Notes: a model not told the origin generated them from the sequence alone. 64,000 nucleotides of DNA from PCRC01 sp040384665 (GCA_040384665.1 JAZKIY010000008.1:62001-126000); one strand, 5' to 3'. Counted from the first letter of the stretch, positions 52,983-61,407 are shown. Translations and numbers: made by a program.

Positions 52983-53321
52983 ATGAAACAAATCACCGCC
53001 ATCATCAAACCGTTCAAGCTCGAAGAAGTGCGCGAAGCGCTGGCCGACTGCGGTGTGACGGGCCTGACCGTGACCGAGGTGAAAGGTTTTGGCCGCCAGA
53101 AGGGCCACACCGAGCTGTACCGCGGCGCCGAGTACGTGGTCGATTTCCTGCCCAAGGTGAAGGTTGAAGTGGTGGTGAAGAGCGGCGATGTGGACCGCTG
53201 CGTGGAAGCCATCATCCGTGCCGCCCGCACCGGCAAGATCGGTGACGGCAAGATTTTCATCACCAGCGTGGAGCGCGTGGTGCGCATCCGCACCGGTGAG
53301 CTGGACGAAACGGCCGTCTAG
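52983..53321 (+). CDS. glnB: Nitrogen regulatory protein PII
   Basis: 112 residues. Trimeric signal protein sensing 2-oxoglutarate, ATP/ADP and glutamine. The T-loop carries the uridylylation site Tyr51 (ELYRGAEYVVDF); the C-terminal loop VERVVRIRTGELDETAV is typical. GGGAG precedes the ATG at 52983. Thirty bases downstream of nadE, so likely co-transcribed; convergent with the LOG gene after only 3 bases. Confidence 0.97.
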   Translation: MKQITAIIKPFKLEEVREALADCGVTGLTVTEVKGFGRQKGHTELYRGAEYVVDFLPKVKVEVVVKSGDVDRCVEAIIRAARTGKIGDGKIFITSVERVVRIRTGELDETAV

Positions 53322-53324
53322 GTT

Positions 53325-53909
53325 TCAGACACCCGCGAGCCGCGGTGCCGGTGCGATGCCGGCATCCTGCACCAGACCGGCCAGCAATTCCGGCACCGAG
53401 TCACCCGTGCGGATCAGGTCCATCTGCCACGGGGCCATGAAATCCTGTGCCACCGAGCCGCGCAGGAAGGTGAGCAGGCTGTCGTAATAGCCATTCAGGT
53501 TGAGCAGGCCCACCGGCTTGTCGTGGTAGCCGAGCTGGCGCCAGGTCCAGGCCTCGAAAAACTCTTCCAGCGTGCCAATGCCCCCCGGCAGTGCGACGAA
53601 GGCGTCGGCCTGCTCGGCCATCCGCCGTTTGCGTTCGTGCATGGTGTCCACCACCTGCAGGTCGGTGCAGCCGGTGTGGCCCCATTCCTTTTCCACCATG
53701 GACGCCGGGATGATGCCGGTCACGCGCGCACCGGCCGCCAGTGCCGCGTCGGCCACCACCCCCATCAGCCCGTTGCGGCCACCGCCGTACACCAGTTGCC
53801 CGCCGTGCGCTCCGATCCATTGACCGGTGGCGCGGGCCACCTCGGTAAATGCGGCGTCGTTGCCGCTGCGCGAGCCGCAGTAAACGCAGATGGAAAACGC
53901 CGGTGTCAT
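53325..53909 (-). CDS. LOG-family protein (TIGR00730 type, cytokinin riboside phosphoribohydrolase-like)
   Basis: 194 residues. Contains ICVYCGSRSGNDAAF, VYGGGRNGLMGVVADAAL and the nucleotide-binding PGGIGTLEEFFEAWTW. LOG enzymes release bases from nucleoside 5'-monophosphates. The start MTPAFSICVYCG overlaps the dgkA stop by 4 bases; longer in-frame sequence upstream lies within dgkA. Confidence 0.92.
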   Translation of the reverse strand: MTPAFSICVYCGSRSGNDAAFTEVARATGQWIGAHGGQLVYGGGRNGLMGVVADAALAAGARVTGIIPASMVEKEWGHTGCTDLQVVDTMHERKRRMAEQADAFVALPGGIGTLEEFFEAWTWRQLGYHDKPVGLLNLNGYYDSLLTFLRGSVAQDFMAPWQMDLIRTGDSVPELLAGLVQDAGIAPAPRLAGV

Positions 53910-54304
53910 GCAAACCGGTGGAACAAGGCCGCCGCCCAAACACCGCCGCAAAACAGCAGGCTCAGAAACACCGCTGCACTGCCCATGTCCTTGGCACGTT
54001 TCGACAGGTCGTGCCATTCGGGTCCGATGCGGTCAATCGCGGTCTCAATGCCGGTGTTGAGGAGTTCCACAATCATCACGATCAGCACCGAGCCTGCCAG
54101 CAACGCCACCTCGACCCAGGATTTCCCGAGCCAGAAGGCGGTGGGCACCATCACCGCCGCTGCCATCACTTCCTGGCGGAACGCGGTCTCTTGCCAGCCT
54201 GCGCGCAGGCCCTCCATGGAGTAGCCGCCAGCGTGCACGATGCGGCTCAGGCCGGTCCGGTTCTTTTGCGGGTTGACGTCTGCGGAGTGGTCGGGCGATG
54301 GCAT
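53906..54304 (-). CDS. dgkA: Diacylglycerol kinase (prokaryotic DgkA type)
   Basis: 132 residues, three transmembrane helices. Conserved GLRAGWQETAFRQEVMAA in the first amphipathic region and the active-site ELLNTGIETAIDRIG. Phosphorylates diacylglycerol, recycling it to phosphatidic acid. Coupled with the LOG gene (ATGA). A 49-base gap separates it from the RDD gene upstream. Confidence 0.95.
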   Translation of the reverse strand: MPSPDHSADVNPQKNRTGLSRIVHAGGYSMEGLRAGWQETAFRQEVMAAAVMVPTAFWLGKSWVEVALLAGSVLIVMIVELLNTGIETAIDRIGPEWHDLSKRAKDMGSAAVFLSLLFCGGVWAAALFHRFA

Positions 54305-54353
54305 GACGGGATTGTTGCTGGGCTTTATGAAGCTACCGTGAGGGACAGCCCGG

Positions 54354-54878
54354 TCATTTGCCCACCGGCAGCGAGGTCACCAGCCGGGTGCCTGCCAGCG
54401 CGTCGTGCAGGAACTGTTTTTCCGGGTGGAAGCGGCTCAGCAGTGCGTAGACAGCCACCCAGCCCAGGACAATCACCGTGGTTTCACCGCCTGACAACTG
54501 GAATGGGTAGACCACCGCCAGTGGTGGCAGCAGCCAAAGCCAGCTCAGCACATAGCGCCAGAGCGCCCGGGGCTGGCTGATGGCCACGCCCGCAGGGCTT
54601 GCCACGCGGATGTTCCAGGTTTTCATCGCCAGTGTCTGGCCCTTGGCCCAGAACCAGGTGAAGTAGATGCCAAAGATCAGGAACAAAAAGGCCTGCAATG
54701 CGTGGCGGTTGTCCAGCGCGTTGCGGGTCTGGCTCAGTGTGCTGAACAAATAACCGGCGAGGAACACCACGCCGAACATCAACATGCCCTCGTAGAGCCA
54801 GCAGGCCATGCGGCGGCGCAGGCTGGGGACGTTCAGTGGGGGGGTAGGCACGCGGCTATTTTCCAAGGGCAACACCAT
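54354..54878 (-). CDS. RDD-family membrane protein
   Basis: 174 residues, three to four transmembrane segments. The family Arg and Asp residues appear in VPSLRRRMACWLYEGMLM, FTWFWAKGQTLAMKTWNIRV and the closing HDALAGTRLV. Function unknown; some RDD proteins are Na+/H+ antiporters. In Burkholderiales it commonly follows the sigma factor-DUF3619-DUF3106 genes, as here. Confidence 0.88.
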   Translation of the reverse strand: MVLPLENSRVPTPPLNVPSLRRRMACWLYEGMLMFGVVFLAGYLFSTLSQTRNALDNRHALQAFLFLIFGIYFTWFWAKGQTLAMKTWNIRVASPAGVAISQPRALWRYVLSWLWLLPPLAVVYPFQLSGGETTVIVLGWVAVYALLSRFHPEKQFLHDALAGTRLVTSLPVGK

Positions 54879-54931
54879 CTTGTTGTTCTTATTTTAGGAG
54901 GAGGGTGCCCGGACCCCGGCCCGTCGGCGGC

Positions 54932-55588
54932 TCAGGGGCGTTGGGGGGCAGAAGCTGCAGGCTTGGGCAGCAAGGTGTTTTTGTTGAGTTGGCTGGTACC
55001 TAGGAGCACGCGGGGCCGTACCGGCGTGGTGACGTCGGCGTCAGGTGCGCTCGCGGGCGGGCGGGCCGGTGTGGTGGCCAGCTTGTAGGCCGGGACGGGC
55101 TTGACGGCGGCGGCGGCACCCCGCAAGCTGGGCGATGCGGCGCGTGCCAGGCTCTTTTTCTCGTCGCTGCTCAGTGCCTGGTAGGCCTGCCAGCGGGCTT
55201 CCTTCTCTTCGGGCGTCAGGTCTTTGGTTTCGGCAAAGTTCAACCGGGCCCGGGTGCGTTGCTGCGGACTGAGAACGGTCCATTCGGTCATGCGGTCATG
55301 CAACTTGGCCTGCTCGACTTCCGACAATTTGGCAAAGTTTTGCGACAGCGCCAGCCATTTGCTCTTTTGTGGCTCGCTGATGGCGTTCCAGCCGCTGGAC
55401 AGAGGGGCCAGCGCACGGCGTTGGGCGGATGTGAGCTGCTGCCAGGTCGGCCCGGCGGCGGTCGACGGGTTTTTCTTGGTGGCAGATGCGGGTGTGCTGG
55501 CGGGTGCCGTGCCCTGGGCAAACAACGGGCCTGCCAACACCCAGGTCAGCGCCAACAACGCGGCCAGCGTCCGGGCAAAAAAAGCCAT
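54932..55588 (-). CDS. DUF3106 family secreted protein
   Basis: 218 residues. Signal peptide (about 1-25, LAALLALTWVLAGPLFAQ), then a helical repeat region rich in Trp and Gln/Arg: TWQQLTSAQRRALAPLSSGW, KSKWLALSQNFAKLSEVEQA and LSPQQRTRARLNFAE, in which short W-x-x-L units repeat about every 20 residues. A Pro/Ala-rich tail follows. Periplasmic function unknown; the pattern recalls Spy/CpxP-type helical binders. Downstream of a sigma factor and DUF3619. Confidence 0.85.
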   Translation of the reverse strand: MAFFARTLAALLALTWVLAGPLFAQGTAPASTPASATKKNPSTAAGPTWQQLTSAQRRALAPLSSGWNAISEPQKSKWLALSQNFAKLSEVEQAKLHDRMTEWTVLSPQQRTRARLNFAETKDLTPEEKEARWQAYQALSSDEKKSLARAASPSLRGAAAAVKPVPAYKLATTPARPPASAPDADVTTPVRPRVLLGTSQLNKNTLLPKPAASAPQRP

Positions 55589-55623
55589 ATGTTCTGGAAA
55601 GATCAAACCCAGGGTCTGCCTGT

Positions 55624-56076
55624 TTACTGTTCAGCCGTGGGCTGGTCGCTCACCGGGCCACGGCGCAGAAACTGCAGAAAGCCCGGGTCGGCGTAGGCGG
55701 AAGGGGGCAGGTCGTCGGTCAGCAGGGCGACGTCGATTTCAGCCAGTTCATTGGCGCGGTTGTCGTCCTGCACCACATTGATCACCACCATGCCGACCAC
55801 CAGGGCCATGACCGGCAATGCAGCGGCGAGCCGGCCCCACAGGCCCCAGCCGCTGTCGTCGCCACCCAGTACCGCAGTGCCGCCAGCGGCGATGAGCACA
55901 GGGCGGGTGGCCATCACGGCGCGCTTGCGCTGCGCCAGCGCCTGGGTACGGGCGGCACGCAGGCGCTCGGAAATCTCGTACGGCAGGGCATCTGCCCCTG
56001 CCGACAGGTGCGCCGCGACCTTCATGCCGATGCGGTCTTGCAGGATGTCTGCCTGGTGTTGACGTGTGTAGCTCAT
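55624..56076 (-). CDS. DUF3619 family membrane protein, possible anti-sigma factor
   Basis: 150 residues. A soluble N-terminal part (YEISERLRAARTQALAQRKR) precedes one transmembrane helix (about 88-106, LAAALPVMALVVGMVVINVV) and a short acidic periplasmic tail (ANELAEIDVALLTDDLPPSA). The overlap with the sigma factor gene (ATG at 56076, sigma stop 56073) and the one-helix topology suggest an anti-sigma factor, but no ZAS or other known anti-sigma motif is visible. Confidence 0.85.
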   Translation of the reverse strand: MSYTRQHQADILQDRIGMKVAAHLSAGADALPYEISERLRAARTQALAQRKRAVMATRPVLIAAGGTAVLGGDDSGWGLWGRLAAALPVMALVVGMVVINVVQDDNRANELAEIDVALLTDDLPPSAYADPGFLQFLRRGPVSDQPTAEQ

Positions 56077-56639
56077 AAATGGATTCCCTTGGCTTTCAGT
56101 GCCTGGCTGAGAGCGGCGACGGCGCGTGAGCAGTGTGTCTTGACACTGCCTTCTGAACACCCCATGGCGGCAGCGGTTTCGGCAACGTCCAACTCTTCCC
56201 AATAACGCATCATGAAGGCTTCTCGTTGACGGCCGGGCAATTTCTCGATTTCCACCTCAATCCCACGCAAGACTTGGGCCCGTTCTGTGACAGATTGGGC
56301 GCTTTCGCCTTGTTGGGAGTCGTCCAATGAGGAAAGAGTTTCCAGCAAGTCGAATTCTCCGTCGTCACCTGACGACTCAAAGTCGCTCATGTTGGAAAAC
56401 AACGCATTGCGGGTCTTGCGGCGCCGGAACCAGTCCAGGGTGCAGTTGGAGAGGATGCGCTGGAACAGCATTTGCAGTTCTTGCGGCGGCTTGTCCCCGT
56501 AGTGCTCAGCCAGCTTCATCATGCTGTCCTGCACGATGTCGAGCGCTGCCTCTTCGTCCCGCACATGGTAAAACGAGCGCTTGAAGGCTCGCTTTTCAAC
56601 GCTTTTGAGGAAGTCCGAGAGTTCTTTTTCGGTGGCCAA
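56073..56639 (-). CDS. RNA polymerase sigma factor, ECF-type
   Basis: 188 residues. Region 2 spans about 10-75 (RDEEAALDIVQDSMMKLAEH, LFQRILSNCTLDWFRRRK) and region 4 about 128-180 (LPGRQREAFMMRYWEELDVA, SEGSVKTHCSRAVAALSQAL). The first codon is TTG (56639), with no clear ribosome site; no in-frame ATG is available before region 2 (first Met at residue about 40), so TTG is accepted. An acidic, Ser-rich linker (FESSGDDGEFDLLETL) joins the two regions. Heads the DUF3619-DUF3106-RDD gene set; divergent from ilvI. Confidence 0.9.
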   Translation of the reverse strand: MATEKELSDFLKSVEKRAFKRSFYHVRDEEAALDIVQDSMMKLAEHYGDKPPQELQMLFQRILSNCTLDWFRRRKTRNALFSNMSDFESSGDDGEFDLLETLSSLDDSQQGESAQSVTERAQVLRGIEVEIEKLPGRQREAFMMRYWEELDVAETAAAMGCSEGSVKTHCSRAVAALSQALKAKGIHL

Positions 56640-56938
56640 GAGAGGGGGCAGAAGTGCAACGGTGACGGCAATCGGGTTGCCGGTGTGGAGACGGTCACTT
56701 TCCGGCTCCTTTATTGGCGCGATTATGGCACCGCCTTGGCACCGGTTGCGCCATGCGCTGGCGGTGTCCGGCCATTCCAGTGCGATAATGCGCGCTGCAA
56801 ATCAAAGGCAAACGGGTCACAGCCCGGCAGCAAATCAGTCTGCCCATGGCTTTTGGCCTCAAGTTTCAACGCAGTTCCACAAGGGCTTGCGAAGAAGCAC
56901 CCAAGGTTTTTCGTCAGAGAAAATCGCAAAGGTTGATC

Positions 56939-58717
56939 ATGGAAATATCAAAAGCTGAAATCGCTTCGGCCGCCGCCGCGTCTGCAGGTACTGCAGTCCC
57001 CGAGTTGCGTGGTGCCGAGATCCTCATCAAGGCCTTGCAGGCCGAAAACGTCAAGTACGTCTGGGGCTACCCCGGCGGTGCGGTACTGCACATTTACGAC
57101 GCGTTTTACAAACAAGACACCATCCAGCATGTGCTGGTGCGCCACGAGCAGGCCGCCGTGCACGCGGCCGACGGCTATGCCCGTGCCACTGGCGACGTGG
57201 GCGTGGCACTGGTCACCTCCGGCCCCGGCGTCACCAACGCGATCACCGGCATTGCCACCGCCTACATGGACAGCATCCCGATGGTGATCATCACCGGGCA
57301 GGTGCCGTCGCACGCGATTGGCCTCGACGCTTTCCAGGAATGCGACACGGTCGGCATCACCCGGCCCATCGTCAAGCACAACTTCCTGGTGAAGGACGTG
57401 CGGCTGATGGCCGAGACGCTGAAAAAGGCTTTCCACATTGCCCGCACCGGTCGCCCCGGCCCGGTGGTGGTGGACATTCCCAAAGACATTTCGTTCAACA
57501 AGACGCCCTACGCCGGCTACCCTGAGAGCGTGGAGATGCGCTCCTACAGCCCGGTGCGCAAGGGCCATGGCGGCCAGATCCGCAAGGCGCTGCAGCTGCT
57601 GATGAACGCCAAGCGGCCCTACATCTACACCGGCGGCGGCGTGCTGCTGAGCAACGCCTCGGCCGAGCTGCGCACTCTGGTCGACATGCTGGGCTACCCC
57701 TGCACCAACACGCTGATGGGCCTGGGCGCCTACCCGGCCAGTGACCGCAAGTTTCTGGGCATGCTGGGCATGCACGGCACGATCGAGGCCAACAACGCGA
57801 TGCAGAACTGCGACGTGCTGCTGGCGGTGGGCGCGCGCTTTGACGACCGGGTGATCGGCAACCCCAAGCACTTTGCGCAGAACGAACGCAAGATCGTCCA
57901 CATTGACATCGACCCGTCGAGCATTTCCAAGCGCGTCAAGGTCGACATCCCCATCGTCGGCGACGTGAAAGACGTGCTGACCGAACTGATCGCCATGATC
58001 AAGGAGTCGGGCCTGAAACCGGACGCCGATGCGCTGGGCGGCTGGTGGGAAACCATCGAAGGCTGGCGCAAGCGCGACTGCCTGAAGTACGACCGCAACA
58101 ACAAGGAAGTCATCAAGCCACAGTACGTTGTCGAGACGCTGTGGAACATGACCAAGGACGCCGACACTTACATCACGTCCGACGTGGGCCAGCACCAGAT
58201 GTGGGCCGCGCAGTACTACCGCTTTGACGAGCCGCGCCGCTGGATCAATTCTGGCGGCCTGGGCACCATGGGCGTGGGCATTCCCTATGCGATGGGCATC
58301 AAGCTGGCCAAGCCTGACAGCGAAGTGTTCTGCATCACTGGTGAGGGCTCGGTGCAGATGTGCATCCAGGAGCTGTCCACCTGCCTGCAGTACAACACCC
58401 CGATCAAGGTGGTGGCGCTGAACAACCGCTACCTCGGCATGGTGCGCCAGTGGCAGGAGCTCGATTACGAGGGCCGCTACAGCCACAGTTACATGGACGC
58501 GCTGCCCAACTTTGTGAAGCTCGCCGAAGCCTATGGCCATGTGGGCATGCTGATCGAGCGCCCACAGGACGTGGAACCGGCACTGCGCGAAGCCCGCAAG
58601 CTCAAGGACCGCACCGTGTTCATGGACTTCCGCACCGACCCCACCGAGAACGTGTTCCCGATGGTGCAGGCCGGCAAGGGCATCACCGAGATGCTGCTGG
58701 GCTCAGAGGACCTTTAA
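56939..58717 (+). CDS. ilvI: Acetolactate synthase large subunit
   Basis: 592 residues. Thiamine-diphosphate enzyme of valine/leucine/isoleucine synthesis. Catalytic Glu70 in VRHEQAAVHAADGYARATG, FAD-region residues in AVGARFDDRVIGN, and the metal/TPP motif GEGSVQMCIQEL...NN. An N-terminal extension of about 20 Ala-rich residues precedes the core. AAAGG lies 8 bases before the ATG at 56939; an in-frame ATG at 56846 would add 31 basic residues unlike the family. Followed by ilvH and ilvC. The 299 bases before the start carry no branched-chain leader peptide that I can find. Confidence 0.95.
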   Translation: MEISKAEIASAAAASAGTAVPELRGAEILIKALQAENVKYVWGYPGGAVLHIYDAFYKQDTIQHVLVRHEQAAVHAADGYARATGDVGVALVTSGPGVTNAITGIATAYMDSIPMVIITGQVPSHAIGLDAFQECDTVGITRPIVKHNFLVKDVRLMAETLKKAFHIARTGRPGPVVVDIPKDISFNKTPYAGYPESVEMRSYSPVRKGHGGQIRKALQLLMNAKRPYIYTGGGVLLSNASAELRTLVDMLGYPCTNTLMGLGAYPASDRKFLGMLGMHGTIEANNAMQNCDVLLAVGARFDDRVIGNPKHFAQNERKIVHIDIDPSSISKRVKVDIPIVGDVKDVLTELIAMIKESGLKPDADALGGWWETIEGWRKRDCLKYDRNNKEVIKPQYVVETLWNMTKDADTYITSDVGQHQMWAAQYYRFDEPRRWINSGGLGTMGVGIPYAMGIKLAKPDSEVFCITGEGSVQMCIQELSTCLQYNTPIKVVALNNRYLGMVRQWQELDYEGRYSHSYMDALPNFVKLAEAYGHVGMLIERPQDVEPALREARKLKDRTVFMDFRTDPTENVFPMVQAGKGITEMLLGSEDL

Positions 58718-58726
58718 ACCCATGGG

Positions 58727-58747
58727 CAAGGTTCGGTACGAACCTTG
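58727..58747 (+). other. Hairpin between ilvI and ilvH (first)
   Basis: CAAGGTTCG-gta-CGAACCTTG, perfect 9-bp stem with TTT after it, 10 bases after the ilvI stop. Possible weak terminator or mRNA processing/stability element. Confidence 0.65.
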
Positions 58748-58785
58748 TTTCCACCTTAATTTAGACGAATCTATTGTCCGCCAAG

Positions 58786-58807
58786 CCCTGCACTTACCGG
58801 TGCAGGG
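58786..58807 (+). other. Hairpin between ilvI and ilvH (second)
   Basis: CCCTGCAC-ttaccg-GTGCAGGG, perfect 8-bp stem, 31 bases before the ilvH start codon. Confidence 0.6.
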
Positions 58808-58837
58808 GGAGGGCGGCGAAAAGAGGAATCACACGAC

Positions 58838-59329
58838 ATGAAACACATCATTGCTGTCCTGCTGGAAAACGAGCCCGGTGCCCTTTCCCGCGTCGTGGGC
58901 CTGTTCTCGGCCCGCGGTTACAACATCGAAAGCCTGACGGTCGCTCCCACCGAAGACCCCAGCCTGTCGCGCATGACCATCCAGACGCATGGTTCGGAAG
59001 ACGTCATCGAGCAGATCACCAAGCACCTGAACCGCCTGATTGAGGTGGTCAAGGTGGTGGACCTGACCGAAGGCGCCTACACCGAGCGTGAGCTGATGAT
59101 GGTCAAGGTGCGCGCGGTCGGCAAGGAGCGTGAAGAGATGAAGCGCATGGCCGACATCTTTCGTGGCCGCATCATCGACGTGACCGAGAAAAGTTACACC
59201 ATCGAGCTGACCGGCACCCAGGCCAAGAACGACGCTTTCCTGGAAGCCATCGACCGCAGCGCCATTCTGGAAACGGTGCGCACCGGCTCCAGCGGTATTG
59301 GCCGCGGCGAACGCATTTTGCGCGTCTAA
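58838..59329 (+). CDS. ilvH: Acetolactate synthase small (regulatory) subunit
   Basis: 163 residues. ACT domain at the N-terminus (KHIIAVLLENEPGALSRVVG, ARGYNIESLTVAPTED) and the ALS small-subunit C-terminal domain (ELMMVKVRAVGKEREEMKR, FRGRIIDVTEKSYTIELTG). Confers valine feedback inhibition and full activity on the large subunit. Separated from ilvI by 120 bases with two hairpins; ilvC follows. Confidence 0.96.
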   Translation: MKHIIAVLLENEPGALSRVVGLFSARGYNIESLTVAPTEDPSLSRMTIQTHGSEDVIEQITKHLNRLIEVVKVVDLTEGAYTERELMMVKVRAVGKEREEMKRMADIFRGRIIDVTEKSYTIELTGTQAKNDAFLEAIDRSAILETVRTGSSGIGRGERILRV

Positions 59330-59372
59330 GTACGCTATCTTTTCAATCCCCCAAATTTCAACAGGAGTGACC

Positions 59373-60389
59373 ATGAAGGTTTTTTACGACAAGGACTGTG
59401 ACCTGAGCCTGATCAAGGGCAAGACGGTTGCCATCATCGGCTACGGCTCGCAGGGCCATGCGCACGCGCAGAACCTGAACGACAGCGGCGTCAAGGTCGT
59501 GGTCGGTCTGCGCAAGGGTGGCGCGTCGTGGGACAAGGTTGGCAAGGCTGGCCTGAACGTGCTGGAAGTCAACGACGCCGTCAAGGCCGCTGACGTGGTC
59601 ATGATCCTGTTGCCCGACGAAGACATCGCCGGCGTCTACAAGAACAACGTCGAACCCAACATCAAGCAGGGCGCTTCGCTGGCCTTCGCCCACGGCTTCA
59701 ACGTGCACTACAACCAGGTTGTGCCCCGCGCCGACCTGGACGTCTGGATGGTCGCGCCCAAGGCCCCCGGCCACACCGTGCGCAACACCTACACCCAGGG
59801 CGGCGGCGTGCCCCACCTGGTGGCGGTGCACCAGGACAAGACCGGCAAGGCCCGTGACCTGGCGCTGAGCTACGCCATGGCCAACGGTGGCGGCAAGGCC
59901 GGCATCATTGAGACCAACTTCAAGGAAGAAACCGAGACCGACCTGTTCGGCGAGCAGGCCGTGTTGTGCGGTGGCGCGGTTGAACTGATCAAGATGGGTT
60001 ACGAGACCCTGGTGGAAGCCGGCTACGCCCCCGAAATGGCCTATTTCGAGTGCCTGCACGAGTTGAAGCTGATCGTCGACTTGATCTATGAAGGCGGCAT
60101 CGCCAACATGAACTACTCGATCTCGAACAACGCCGAGTACGGCGAGTATGTGACCGGTCCCGAAGTCATCAACGCCGAGAGCCGCGAAGCCATGCGCAAT
60201 GCGCTCAAGCGCATCCAGACCGGCGAATACGCGAAGATGTTCATTCTGGAAGGCCGCACCGGCTACCCCGGCATGACCGCCCGCCGCCGCCTGACCGCCG
60301 AGCACCAGATCGAAGTGGTGGGCGCCAAGCTGCGCGCCATGATGCCCTGGATCGCCAAGAACAAGCTGGTCGACCAGACCCGCAACTGA
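59373..60389 (+). CDS. ilvC: Ketol-acid reductoisomerase (class I)
   Basis: 338 residues, short class I form. NADPH site AIIGYGSQGHAHAQNLNDSG, Mg-binding LFGEQAVLCGGAVELI and ECLHELKLIVDLIYEGG. Isomerises and reduces acetolactate. ACAGGAGTGACC precedes the ATG at 59373; longer in-frame sequence upstream overlaps ilvH. A strong terminator follows at 60434. Confidence 0.97.
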   Translation: MKVFYDKDCDLSLIKGKTVAIIGYGSQGHAHAQNLNDSGVKVVVGLRKGGASWDKVGKAGLNVLEVNDAVKAADVVMILLPDEDIAGVYKNNVEPNIKQGASLAFAHGFNVHYNQVVPRADLDVWMVAPKAPGHTVRNTYTQGGGVPHLVAVHQDKTGKARDLALSYAMANGGGKAGIIETNFKEETETDLFGEQAVLCGGAVELIKMGYETLVEAGYAPEMAYFECLHELKLIVDLIYEGGIANMNYSISNNAEYGEYVTGPEVINAESREAMRNALKRIQTGEYAKMFILEGRTGYPGMTARRRLTAEHQIEVVGAKLRAMMPWIAKNKLVDQTRN

Positions 60390-60433
60390 CCACAGTCCAA
60401 CGCCCCGGGGCAACACCATGTCCCCGGCGTTTT

Positions 60434-60463
60434 GCAAAGGCCACTTCGGTGGCCTTTGCTTTT
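60434..60463 (+). terminator. Intrinsic terminator after ilvC
   Basis: GCAAAGGCCAC-TTCG-GTGGCCTTTGC followed by TTTT. The stem is 11 perfect base pairs closed by a stable UUCG tetraloop. A second GC-rich near-palindrome (60398-60432) lies directly before it. Confidence 0.9.
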
Positions 60464-60530
60464 GGTGGCGCCAACCCTGCTGGCTTACACTGCGTCAGAA
60501 CGGGGCACGCCAAGGTGCCGGAATACTTTG

Positions 60531-60582
60531 ATTTGCTATTGAAAATATAGCTAACTATCAAGATTTAACTAGGGCTTAGCGC
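60531..60582 (-). repeat. AT-rich dispersed element forming the pssA leader
   Basis: Read on the minus strand it begins GCGCTAAGCCCTAGT, identical over 15 bases to the copy at 20961, and continues TAAATCTTG then TTAGCTAT and CAATAGC with the same spacing. It ends 6 bases before the pssA ATG, so it makes up the 5' leader, where no Shine-Dalgarno is visible. Confidence 0.85.
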
Positions 60583-60588
60583 ATATTT

Positions 60589-61407
60589 ATGGATGAAAAC
60601 GGTCCCCAGGAGCCTTTGGACACCGATGACGCCCCTGTGGCGCGCAAACCCCGCAAGGGCATTTACGTGCTGCCCAACCTGTTCACCCTGGCCGCGCTGT
60701 TTGGCGGTTTTTATGCGGTGGTGATGGCGATGAACGCCCGTTTTGACATGGCGGCGGTCGGCATTTTCTGTGCCATGGTGCTCGACAGCCTCGATGGCCG
60801 TGTGGCCCGCATGACCAACACCCAGAGTGCGTTTGGCGAGCAGATGGATTCGCTGGCCGACATGGTGTCGTTCGGTGCCGCGCCGGCGCTGATCGCTTAC
60901 GAGTGGTCGCTCAAAGGGCTGGGCCGCTGGGGCTGGATGGCCGCGTTTGTGTACTGCGCTTGCGCCGCCCTGCGTTTGGCCCGCTTCAATGTGAACACCG
61001 GCGTGGTGGACAAACGCTACTTTCAGGGCCTGCCGTCACCGGCCGCGGCGGCGCTGATGGCGGGCTTCATCTGGATCGTGACCGAGACCGGCTACGCTGG
61101 CAGCGATGTGGCATGGCCGATGTTTGCGATGGCCTTGTTTGCCGGTCTCACCATGGTCACCAACCTGCCGTTCTACAGTTTCAAGGACGTGCAGATGAAG
61201 AAGAGCGTGCCCTTTGTGGTGATCGTGGCGATCGCTGTGGGCATTGCGGTGATCAACATCCACCCGCCCACGGTGTTGTTCGGTTTGTTCATTTGCTACG
61301 GGTTCAGCGGCTACGTGATTTACGTTTGGCGCCGTGCCAAGGGCCTGCGCACCAGCGTCATCAGCACCTCCACCGACGAACCGGAAGAACGTGGCTTGCA
61401 CAAATGA
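60589..61407 (+). CDS. pssA: CDP-diacylglycerol--serine O-phosphatidyltransferase
   Basis: 272 residues, about 8 transmembrane segments. CDP-alcohol phosphotransferase motif D-G-x2-A-R-x8-G-x3-D-x3-D in LDGRVARMTNTQSAFGEQMD and SLADMVSFGAAP. Makes phosphatidylserine, the precursor of phosphatidylethanolamine. The type II, membrane-integral form. The ATG at 60589 lacks a ribosome site and is preceded directly by a dispersed element, so either translation is weak or the annotated start differs. Lies between ilvC and leuA, the standard Burkholderiales order. Confidence 0.94.
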   Translation: MDENGPQEPLDTDDAPVARKPRKGIYVLPNLFTLAALFGGFYAVVMAMNARFDMAAVGIFCAMVLDSLDGRVARMTNTQSAFGEQMDSLADMVSFGAAPALIAYEWSLKGLGRWGWMAAFVYCACAALRLARFNVNTGVVDKRYFQGLPSPAAAALMAGFIWIVTETGYAGSDVAWPMFAMALFAGLTMVTNLPFYSFKDVQMKKSVPFVVIVAIAVGIAVINIHPPTVLFGLFICYGFSGYVIYVWRRAKGLRTSVISTSTDEPEERGLHK

